Below, piece after piece: positions 51,260 through 58,693 of a DNA stretch of 64,000 nucleotides. Each line of letters starts with the position of its first letter. Positions within the stretch are counted from its first letter, which is position 1. The position numbers and the translations under genes are program-made. Below the pieces are notes generated by a model. It was not told the DNA's origin, searched no databases, and worked only from the letters and a program-made list of their open reading frames with translations. The DNA is from HK1 sp965204915 (GTDB lineage Bacteria; Pseudomonadota; Gammaproteobacteria; HK1), in assembly GCA_965204915.1 (NCBI GenBank), contig OZ242023.1:1612001-1676000 (forward strand), written 5' to 3'.

Positions 51260-51910
51260 TCAGCCCAGGACCACGTCGAAGCGGGCGATGCGCTGCCCGG
51301 GAACATCGGGATGCGGCTCGAAGGCCACGAGCAGGCTGTCCCGGCGGACCGGGTCCCGGACCCGGTTGAGGATCCAGTCGCGGGCGTTCTCGGGCGCTCC
51401 GCGCACGTACATCTGGGTGATCAGCGGCTCGAAGCCGGGTCCCCGGATCAGGAAGTGGATGTGAGGCGCCCGGCCCGGATAGGTGACGGGCCGAATGGTG
51501 CGGAAGCGGTAGTCTCCCGCAGCGCCGGTGCGGGAGCGGCCGTAGCCCTGGAAGTTCTCGTCGAGCGGCGCGTTCCTCCGGTCGCGGGGGTGGTGGTAGC
51601 GCCCGTGCACGTCGCACTGCCAGATCTCCACCAGCGCATCGGACACCGGCCGGCCCCGGGAGTCCCGCACGGTTCCGCTCAGGTGGGTAATCTCTCCTTG
51701 GGCCAGGGTTTCGCGTCCACCGACCCGGACCAGATCGGCGTCGGTTTCGAGCGCGTGATCGTAGGGATGGAACGGGCCCCGGGACTGCGACGGGGTGCTC
51801 GTGAGCCCCGCCGCCCGCGCCGCCGCGAGGCCCAGGCCCGCGGCGACGGTACCCTTCAGCCAGCGACGGCGGCCGATGCGATCTCCAATCCATGCCCCAG
51901 TCCATGTCAT
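51260..51910 (-). CDS. Tat-exported intradiol ring-cleavage dioxygenase
   Basis: A 216-residue protein with a Tat-type leader (GRRRWLKGTVAAGLGLAAAR), followed by the intradiol dioxygenase core. Landmarks: FHPYDHALETDADL, LVEIWQCDVHGRYHHPRD with iron-ligand Tyr and His, YRFRTIRPVTYPGRAPHIHF containing the last Tyr, and the His pair. Intradiol enzymes open catechol rings with Fe(III). Export by Tat implies that the iron is loaded in the cytoplasm. Substrate unknown. Confidence 0.88.
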   Translation of the reverse strand: MTWTGAWIGDRIGRRRWLKGTVAAGLGLAAARAAGLTSTPSQSRGPFHPYDHALETDADLVRVGGRETLAQGEITHLSGTVRDSRGRPVSDALVEIWQCDVHGRYHHPRDRRNAPLDENFQGYGRSRTGAAGDYRFRTIRPVTYPGRAPHIHFLIRGPGFEPLITQMYVRGAPENARDWILNRVRDPVRRDSLLVAFEPHPDVPGQRIARFDVVLG

Positions 51911-52523
51911 GGCGCAGCTCCTTCCGTTCGATGTTCTTCGCCCGCGATCGGCGAGGGTCGGTGATCGCGCCGCATCAGCCACGATCTCGCGTCCATTGTC
52001 CGCCGAAGGCGCACCAAGTTGAAGATGCAGCCGGCGGTATGCAGCCGGCGGTGAACCGGGACCGCCTTGGAGAAGCCTCCCGTCCCCGTACCGTGGGTCG
52101 CAGGCAGCAGATGAAGGACGTGGCCGCGGACCGACCCCTCCCGTCCCCGATCCGTGGATCGCAGGCGAATACCGCGACGGATCCCGCCGGCAGGCGGCTC
52201 CATCCACATGCCCGGTGTTGCGGGCCGCAGCTCCACGTCGCCAGGATAGAGGGCCTTACGGTCCGGGGCACACCGTTCCGGTTCGTGAGGTAAAGGGCTT
52301 TCGGCGTACCGCCGGATGCGGCGCGTGGAGGTATGGCCGGAAGTATACGGCGTTGACGGTTGTTGAACGCTGGCTACCTATGCGCGCACGAGACACCGGA
52401 CAGGCGCGCGGGCGGCAACGGTGCGACGTTGTTCAGTGTTGTTCGGCGCTCGCCAACTCGCCCGCGCACGAGATCACGGGACCGGCGTACACTCCGCGAC
52501 ATCGGCGGTGGGGGAGGGGCGAC
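51911..52523. other. Gene-poor region with small duplications
   Basis: About 600 bases without a supported gene. It contains a 13-base tandem duplication (atgcagccggcggt, twice, near 52025) and a degenerate repeat around gggtcgcaggcagca/ggatcgcaggcgaat. Long minus-strand readings here have no recognisable family. Confidence 0.5.
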
Positions 52524-52700
52524 ATGGGCGCATTCCTGGCGGTGGAGGCGGCAGCATGGGCGCTCTGGCTGTCGGTGTCGGTGGCGGGGGCGGTCGTCGA
52601 GGCCATTGACGGGGCGGGCCGGACAGGAGGCGCGGCGACGACGGAGCAAGCGCCGGCTTCGCCACCACCACCGGAGGATGACGAAGCGCGGGGACGGTAG
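52524..52700 (+). CDS. Possible small membrane protein
   Basis: A 58-residue reading with a strong ribosome binding site (ggggagggg, six to twelve bases before the ATG). It encodes one hydrophobic helix (FLAVEAAAWALWLSVSVAGA, then VVEAI) and a Pro/Glu-rich tail ending DDEARGR. The arrangement resembles real small single-pass proteins. No family is recognised and the region around it is repeat-rich, so it could be chance. Confidence 0.42.
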   Translation: MGAFLAVEAAAWALWLSVSVAGAVVEAIDGAGRTGGAATTEQAPASPPPPEDDEARGR

Positions 52701-53828
52701 GGAACGCTCAACGCGCACGCGGCGACAACGGATCGCCACATGCAGGAAACCTCGGTTTCCGCGAGCTCGATGCTCGCGTCGAGACAACGGACAGGCGCGC
52801 GGGCGGAGGTTCGATGAACGGATGGCTTGATTCCGTGGAAGGCACGGCCCGGAGGCTTCGCCGTGCGGCTCTACGTTCCTCTCGCTCCGCAGCACGCCGC
52901 CGTTCCGATCCTTGCTTCGCTCCGGTTCTTACGCCGGCGGGCCGCTACGCTCGCTCCACTCCGACCGCGGCGGCTCGCGGAGTGTTGACCGTGCCGCAGG
53001 CCGGCACGGAAGGCGAGAGTCGCGCCGCCGATGAACCTGGCGCCGCCTTTGTGGAAGAAGTATTGAAGTGCCGACCCGCCGATCGGCGGCCCTCCGGGTC
53101 GTCATAATCGCGGAATTGCGCGCAATCCATCCATGCGCAACGGCTCGCTTCGCTACGCATGGATGGACTGTCCGCTGGCGCCGCGCAATTTGCGACTATG
53201 ACAAGTCGGCACGGAAGGCGCCGCGTAGCGCAGGCCGGCTCCGCTCGCTCACTCGCTCCCTACGCTTCGCTACGAGCCTGCTACGTTTCCTCGCTACGCT
53301 GCGGTCGCTCATTCCTCGCTACGCCGGAATGCAGGAGTCGTTCGACGTGCCTTCGGCACGGAAGGCGTGATGAAGGTTCGCTACGCGCTTCGCGCGAAAG
53401 GCGTTCGGCAGGGTTGGCCATCGCCGCCCCTGCCGATCGGATCTTGTACGACACGCTGAACAATCCATGAACGGAATCCCGAATCCGGCGTTGCCGGGCC
53501 AGGACGATGGATGCCGGCTCCCCCGGGAACACGGGCGTCTCTGGATTCCCGCTTGCGCGGGAATGACGGCTGAGAGGCGCCCTTGGGAACGCGGGCGTCC
53601 CTCCCATCCTCGTCATTCCCGCGCAAGCGGGAATCCATGCATCCTCTGGAAACGCGGGCGTCCCGCCCGCCTTGCCTTGGCGCGCACCTTCGGTCCCAGG
53701 CCGGCGGGATACCCGCGCCCGCCGGGACGCGCCGCTTCCGGGAACGGCCCGGACCTGCCGGGGTCGCGACCGCCCATCTCCCGGTTCCGGCCCTGCCGAG
53801 CCGGGATCCGGAACGAGTGGAGGCGGTG
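52701..53828. other. Palindrome-rich gene-free region
   Basis: More than 1.1 kb with no supported gene. It contains a long inverted repeat at 53101-53202 with about 20-base arms (gtcataatcgcggaattgcg with cgcgcaatttgcgactatga), an inner pair ccatccatgcg/cgcatggatgg, and short palindromes such as gccttcggcacggaaggc. Another inverted pair follows at 53543-53636. The region looks like accumulated REP-like sequence. Confidence 0.6.
53543..53636. repeat. REP-like inverted pair
   Basis: A 26-base inverted pair, ggattcccgcttgcgcggga at 53543 onward and its complement ending at 53636, separated by about 40 bases. The arms match the inner arms of the four short elements but the outer inverted ends and target copies are absent. 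It is either a decayed member or a separate REP doublet. Confidence 0.7.
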
Positions 53829-54713
53829 GTGAGCCGACCGGCCCTGCTTCCGGCAGTGTTCGTGCTCCTGTGGTGCACCGGATACCTCGTGGTCCGGATC
53901 GCGCTGCCGGATGCCGGTCCGGTGCGATTCCTCGGCCTGCGGTTCGGATCCGCCGCGGTGCTGCTCGCGCTCGCCGCGCTCGTCCTCCGCGCCCCGTGGG
54001 CGAGGCGGACGAGCGACTACGGGCACATGGCGGTGGTCGGCCTGCTGCTGCACGGGGTCGGGCTGGGCGGGGTATGGGTCGGCCTGGACCTCGGGGTCGA
54101 GACCGGGGTCGCGGCGCTGGTGATGGGCGCCCAGCCGCTCATCACCGCGGGACTGGCGATGAGCGTCATCGGCGAGCGCATCGATCGGCGTGCGGCGGCC
54201 GGCCTCGCGCTCGGCTTTCTCGGCGTCACGCTGGTGATCCACCACAAGCTGGCGGGGATCGGGGAGCCGGCCGGCCTCGCGGCGGTGGTGGTCGCGGTGA
54301 TCGCCATGACCCTCGGCATGCTCTACCAGAAGCGCCGTTGCGCGCATATCGACCTCGTCACCAGCACCACGGTGCAGCTCGCGTTTGCCGGCGCGGCGGC
54401 GTTCGCGGTGGCGTGGTGGATCGGTGATCGTCCCGTCGAGTGGACGGTACGGATCGTCGCTGCGCTCGGCTGGTCGGTGCTGGTGCTCTCGATCGGAGCG
54501 ACGCTGGTGCTCTACGTGCTGCTGCGCCGGGGCGACGCGGCGCGGGTGGCGAGCCTCCTCTACCTCGTGCCGCCGGCCACCGCGGTGATGGCCTGGATCG
54601 GTTTCGGGGAGACGCTGGCCCCTCCCGCCATCGCCGGGATGGTCCTCGCCGCGGCCGGCGTCGCGCTGGTGACCGGCCCCGGCGCACGCGACAGGGAGCG
54701 CGAGGCCGGATGA
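53829..54713 (+). CDS. DMT superfamily (EamA) transporter
   Basis: A 294-residue membrane protein with two EamA repeats: LLPAVFVLLWCTGYLVVRIA, VAALVMGAQPLITAGLAMSV, ALGFLGVTLVIHHKLAGIGE, LYLVPPATAVMAWIGFGETL and AIAGMVLAAAGVALVTGPG. The motif ALVMGAQPLITA and the closing FGETLAPPAIAG are typical. I chose the GTG at 53829, as ggagg lies five bases upstream; GTGs at 53817 and 53826 are alternatives. It is not closely similar to the DMT gene at 8.4 kb. Confidence 0.88.
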   Translation: MSRPALLPAVFVLLWCTGYLVVRIALPDAGPVRFLGLRFGSAAVLLALAALVLRAPWARRTSDYGHMAVVGLLLHGVGLGGVWVGLDLGVETGVAALVMGAQPLITAGLAMSVIGERIDRRAAAGLALGFLGVTLVIHHKLAGIGEPAGLAAVVVAVIAMTLGMLYQKRRCAHIDLVTSTTVQLAFAGAAAFAVAWWIGDRPVEWTVRIVAALGWSVLVLSIGATLVLYVLLRRGDAARVASLLYLVPPATAVMAWIGFGETLAPPAIAGMVLAAAGVALVTGPGARDREREAG

Positions 54714-54770
54714 GGAACGAAATCGGTACCGGCCCCGGCGCACCGCGGCAGGGAGACCGAAACGAGATGA
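54672..54770 (+). repeat. Duplicated end of the transporter gene
   Basis: Forty-three bases at the 3' end of the DMT gene (accggccccggcgcacgcga to the TGA) are repeated with changes at 54728-54770. The second copy is outside the gene. From there to 55082 no gene is seen, only short repeats such as cctgcatgaaggc, present twice near 54930. Confidence 0.7.
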
Positions 54771-55082
54771 CCGTCGCGGCCCGACGGGCGATCGGCTCGT
54801 GCGGGGGTCGGCCGGGGCCTTCGGGTTCTCCGGCCCCGGCGCGGGCCCGGAGGTTCCGGCAAGGGCCTGCCGCATCCCCTCCGGCGAAAGCACGAGGGGG
54901 CGTGATCGTCCACCATCCCCGCCACCTGCATGAAGGCCCGCCTGCATGAAGGCGTGGCAGATGATCGGACCGGCGAACCGGCGCGATCGGCCGGAGGCGC
55001 GGCGGCGGCCTCGCCGGCGGCGTTGCGGATCATCCCCCGGGCAGGCAATGTTTCGGGGCGTCCATGCAAGGAGCCGCGCACC

Positions 55083-56228
55083 ATGACGATCCCGAGCCAG
55101 CGCCACCTCTTCGATCTGCCCGAGGACGTCGCGTACCTCAACTGCGCGTACATGGCGCCGCTCATGCACTCGGTCGTGGATGCAGGGCTGCGGGGGGTAC
55201 GGCGCAAGGCGCGGCCGTGGGAGATCGCCGCCCCCGACTTCTTCTCCGACCCCGCCCATGCCCGCGATCTGTTCGCGCGCATCGTCCACGCCCGAGCCGA
55301 GGACGTGGCGATCGTTCCCGCCGCGAGCTACGGCATGGCGATCGCCGCCCGCAATCTCCCGCTCGGCCCGGGACGAACCGTCGTGCTGCTCGCGGACCAG
55401 TTTCCGTCGAACCTCTATCCGTGGCGGGCGGCGGCGGCCCGCGCCGGCGCCGGGATCGTCACCGTCGACGCCTCCGACGGCGATCTGAGCGCCGCAGTGC
55501 TCGCCGCCATCGACGAACGCACCGCCGTCGCCGCGCTGCCGCACTGCCGGTGGACCGATGGGGCGCTGCTCGATCTGGAGACGATCGGGGAGCGGGTGCG
55601 CGCGGCCGGCGGGGCGCTGGCGCTGGACCTCACGCAGTCCGCCGGCGCCCTGCCGATCGACTTCGCGAAGGTGCGGCCCGCCTTCGCGGCGTCGGCCTGC
55701 TACAAGTGGCTGATGGGGCCGTATACGTTGGGGTTTCTCTACGTCCACCCGGACCACCACGGCGGAGAGCCCCTGGAGTACGGCTGGTCGCCGCGGGCGG
55801 GCTCGGAGGACTTCGCCCGCCTCGTCGATTACCGCGACGAGTACGCACCCGGCGCGCGGCGCTACGACATGGGCGAGATGTCGAACTTCCACCTGATCCC
55901 CATGGCCATCGCCGCGCTGGAGCAGATCCTCGCCTGGGGGGTCGAGAACATTGCGCAGACGTTGAGCGCGCGCACCGCGGCCATCGCCGGGCGCGCGCGG
56001 GAGATGGGGCTCGACTCGCAGTCGGCGGACCGGCGGGCCGGCCATTTCCTGGGGTTGCGGTTCGCCGGAGGCGTCCCGCCCGGATTGCTCGACGCGCTCG
56101 CACGGGAGAAGGTCTACGTGAGCGTGCGCGGAAGCTCGATGCGTATCACCCCGCATCTCTACAACACCGATGCGGACGTGGAGCGGCTCTTCTCGGCGCT
56201 CGAACCGGTGCTCGCCGCCGCGGCCTGA
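55083..56228 (+). CDS. Class V aminotransferase (PLP-dependent)
   Basis: A 381-residue fold type I PLP enzyme. The N-terminus FDLPEDVAYLNCAYMAPL is typical of kynureninase/cysteine-desulfurase-like proteins. LALDLTQSAGALPIDFAKV provides the cofactor Asp, and the Schiff-base lysine is in SACYKWLMGPYTLGFLYV. The C-terminus has VYVSVRGSSMRITPHLYNTD. A good ribosome binding site (aaggag) is 11 bases before the ATG. The exact reaction is not evident; isopenicillin epimerase-like and kynureninase-like relatives share this layout. Confidence 0.9.
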   Translation: MTIPSQRHLFDLPEDVAYLNCAYMAPLMHSVVDAGLRGVRRKARPWEIAAPDFFSDPAHARDLFARIVHARAEDVAIVPAASYGMAIAARNLPLGPGRTVVLLADQFPSNLYPWRAAAARAGAGIVTVDASDGDLSAAVLAAIDERTAVAALPHCRWTDGALLDLETIGERVRAAGGALALDLTQSAGALPIDFAKVRPAFAASACYKWLMGPYTLGFLYVHPDHHGGEPLEYGWSPRAGSEDFARLVDYRDEYAPGARRYDMGEMSNFHLIPMAIAALEQILAWGVENIAQTLSARTAAIAGRAREMGLDSQSADRRAGHFLGLRFAGGVPPGLLDALAREKVYVSVRGSSMRITPHLYNTDADVERLFSALEPVLAAAA

Positions 56229-56331
56229 AGAGCGGGGCCCACGGACCACTGTGGCACGATCCCCGCCGGTGGTGCCGCAGGACTCGTCCGAAGAGGCGTT
56301 GGTGGGAGCCGACGGTCGGGAAACGAAGGAA

Positions 56332-56499
56332 CTCGAGTTTCGGGATTCGCTGACCGAAATGGATTCCCGCTTTCGCGGGAATGACGGCCAGACGGCCACG
56401 GCCAGCGTAAAAGTAACGTGTCTCGCTGAAATGACGTCATTCCCGCGAAAGCGGGAATCCATCGCCTGATTCAAGGTATTTTGAATCCCGAAACTTGAG
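56332..56499. mobile_element. Short inverted-terminal element, copy 2
   Basis: A 168-base element, ends ctcgagtttcgggattc and gaatcccgaaacttgag, flanked by perfect 7-base copies gaaggaa (56325-56331 and 56500-56506). The interior is in the same orientation as copy 1. It lies downstream of the aminotransferase gene in non-coding DNA. Confidence 0.9.
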
Positions 56500-56690
56500 G
56501 AAGGAAGATCGGGCCACGGGGATATAGCCCGATTTCCGCCCGGCACCACCGCCCGGCGGGAACGATTTCCTGCGGGCTCTTCGGCGGCGCCGGCTGCCGG
56601 TGAGGATTCGCCTCGGACCGGCGAGGTGAACGGCGCTACCGGCGGTGTCTTCCGGGAGCGCGTCGCACAAGACCCGGCTCGATGAAGAAG

Positions 56691-56857
56691 CTCAAGTTTC
56701 GGGATTCGCTGACCGAAATGGATTCCCGCTTTCGCGGGAATGACGTCATTTCAGCGAGACGCGTTGCTTTTACGCTGGCCGTGGCCGTCTGGCCGTCATT
56801 CCCGCGAAAGCGGGAATCCATCGCCTGATGCAGGCATTTTGAATCCCGAAACTTGAG
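56691..56857. mobile_element. Short inverted-terminal element, copy 3 (interior inverted)
   Basis: A 167-base element with ends ctcaagtttcgggattc and gaatcccgaaacttgag and perfect 7-base target copies gaagaag (56684-56690, 56858-56864). The central part between the inner arms (gtcatttcagcgagacgcgt) is turned around compared with copies 1, 2 and 4. The right end and target copy supply the sequence directly before the CCA enzyme ATG. Confidence 0.9.
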
Positions 56858-56865
56858 GAAGAAGG

Positions 56866-58251
56866 ATGGTGGCGTTTCGAGAATTCCAGGTTTCGATGTT
56901 CGACCCGAGGCTGGCCGATGTCGCGCGGGCCGTCCGTGACGCGGGCGGCCGGGCCGTGGTGGTGGGCGGCTGGGTGCGCGACCACATCCTCGGGATGCGC
57001 TCGAAGGACGTCGACGTCGAGGTGTTCGGTCTCGACGCGGAGCGGCTGGAGACGCTCCTCGCGGGCTTCGGCAAGGTGCATGCGGTCGGGCGCGCGTTCG
57101 GTGTATTCCGGGTCGGGAGCCTCGACGTGGATTTCTCGCTGCCGCGGCGCGACAGCAAGCGCGGCCCCGGACACCGCGGCTTCGACGTGGCGCCGGACCC
57201 CTCCCTGAGCTTCGCCGAGGCCGCCCGGCGCCGTGACCTCACGGTGAACAGCATCGGCGTCGATCCCCTCACCGGCGAGGTGCTCGACCCCCACGGCGGG
57301 CGCCGGGACCTGGAACGCCGGATACTCCGCGCCACCGACCCCGCGCGCTTCCCCGAAGATCCGCTGCGCGGGCTGCGCGTGGCCCAGCTCGCGGCCCGCC
57401 TGGAAATGACCCCGGACCGGGAGCTCGTCGCACTGTGCCGGAAGCTGGATCCGGGAGAGCTGTCCGGCGAGCGGGTGTTCGAGGAACTCAGGAAGCTGCT
57501 GCTTCGCGCGGGGCGGCCGTCCCTCGGCTTCCGGGTCCTCGAGGACACGGACCAGCTCCGCTTCTTCCCCGAGCTCGACGCTTTGCGGGGCGTCCCCCAG
57601 GACCCGGAATGGCATCCGGAGGGCGACGTGTGGGTGCACACCCTCATGGTCCTGGACGTGGCCGCCACCCTGCGCGGCGCCGGCGAAGACCTCGCGCTGA
57701 TGTTCGGCGCGCTCTGCCACGACCTCGGCAAGCCGGCGACCACCGAGCGGATCGGGGGCAGGATTCGATCCCGTGGACACGACGTCGAAGGAGTGGCTCC
57801 CACCCGTGCGCTGCTCGGGCGGCTGCGCGCGCCGGGCGCCCTCGTCGATCGGGTCGCGGCGCTGGTCGAGCACCATCTGGCGCCGGCGCTGTTCATCCGG
57901 AACGGCGCGTCGGCCAAGGGCTACCGGCGCCTTGCCCGCAAGCTCGAACGCGCCGGGGCCGGTCTCGAACTTCTGGTCAGGGTCGCGCGGGCCGACCATC
58001 TCGGACGCACCACCGAGGACGCCGTCGCCGGCCGCTTCGACGCCGGCGATGCATTCCTCGCCGCCGCCCGCACCCTCCGCGTCGAGCACGCCGCACCACG
58101 CGACGCGGTCCTCGGCCGCCACCTGATCGAGCGCGGATTGCAGCCCGGCCCCGGATTCGGCCCGATCCTGGAGCGGTGCCGCGAGCTCCAGGACGAAACC
58201 GGCTGGACGGAACCGGGGCGGATACTCGATCGGGCGCTCGCCGGCCGATGA
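56866..58251 (+). CDS. cca: CCA tRNA nucleotidyltransferase with HD domain
   Basis: A 461-residue class II nucleotidyltransferase. Motif A is AVVVGGWVRDHILGMRSKDV (Gly-Gly and the Asp-x-Asp in DVDVEVFG), motif B is RRRDLTVNSIGVDPLTGEVL, and motif D is PLRGLRVAQLAARLEM. The second half has an HD phosphohydrolase domain (HTLMVLDV and ALCHDLGKPATTERI, then RVAALVEHHL). It adds CCA to tRNA 3' ends or is a poly(A) polymerase paralogue. Its ATG lies one base after the target duplication of element copy 3, so the insertion created the current leader (gaggaagaagg). A start at 56896 is also possible. Confidence 0.88.
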   Translation: MVAFREFQVSMFDPRLADVARAVRDAGGRAVVVGGWVRDHILGMRSKDVDVEVFGLDAERLETLLAGFGKVHAVGRAFGVFRVGSLDVDFSLPRRDSKRGPGHRGFDVAPDPSLSFAEAARRRDLTVNSIGVDPLTGEVLDPHGGRRDLERRILRATDPARFPEDPLRGLRVAQLAARLEMTPDRELVALCRKLDPGELSGERVFEELRKLLLRAGRPSLGFRVLEDTDQLRFFPELDALRGVPQDPEWHPEGDVWVHTLMVLDVAATLRGAGEDLALMFGALCHDLGKPATTERIGGRIRSRGHDVEGVAPTRALLGRLRAPGALVDRVAALVEHHLAPALFIRNGASAKGYRRLARKLERAGAGLELLVRVARADHLGRTTEDAVAGRFDAGDAFLAAARTLRVEHAAPRDAVLGRHLIERGLQPGPGFGPILERCRELQDETGWTEPGRILDRALAGR

Positions 58252-58368
58252 TCCCGGCTGCCGGCGCGCTGGGGCCGGCTCCGCCCCCGTCCGGAGCGTG
58301 ATGGACACCACCCGGGGGAGCCCGAGCCGTTTGCGGACTCCGGTGCCCCGCGGGGGCACCGGACGGGG

Positions 58369-58518
58369 CTGGCGGCGCGGCAGGCGAGCGTGGTGGTGGC
58401 GCACGTGACGCCGCAGGAGGGGGAGGCGGTGTTTGGGGAGTGGGGGCGGATGAGGCCCTCGAAGAGCTCGCTGGACCGGCTGGCGAAGAGCCTGCCGGCG
58501 CGGGGCAGGCGGCTATAG
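58369..58518 (+). pseudogene. Transposase fragment
   Basis: Fifty codons ending at a TAG at 58516 read AARQASVVVAHVTPQEGEAV, then GRMRPSKSSLDRLAKSLPAR. The RPSKSSLDRL string is a conserved part of ISKra4-type transposases. No start, no other part of the gene and no terminal repeats are present. The region before it (58252-58368) shows no gene. Confidence 0.6.
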
Positions 58519-58535
58519 TGACGGTGTGTTGCGTC

Positions 58536-58688
58536 CTCGAGTTTCGGGATTCGCTGACCGAAATGGATTCCCGCTTTCGCGGGAATGACGGCCAGTGTAA
58601 AAGTAACGTGTCTCGCTGAAATGACGTCATTCCCGCGAAAGCGGGAATCCATCGCCTGATTCAGGCATTTTGAATCCCGAAACTTGAG
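58536..58688. mobile_element. Short inverted-terminal element, copy 4 (deleted interior)
   Basis: A 153-base member with the same ends and perfect 7-base target copies ttgcgtc (58529-58535, 58689-58695). It lacks about 14 bases in the middle (gacggccagtgtaaaag in place of the longer version). Its right target copy overlaps the stop codon of the minus-strand kinase-sulfotransferase gene, whose reading is intact. Confidence 0.9.
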
Positions 58689-58693
58689 TTGCG

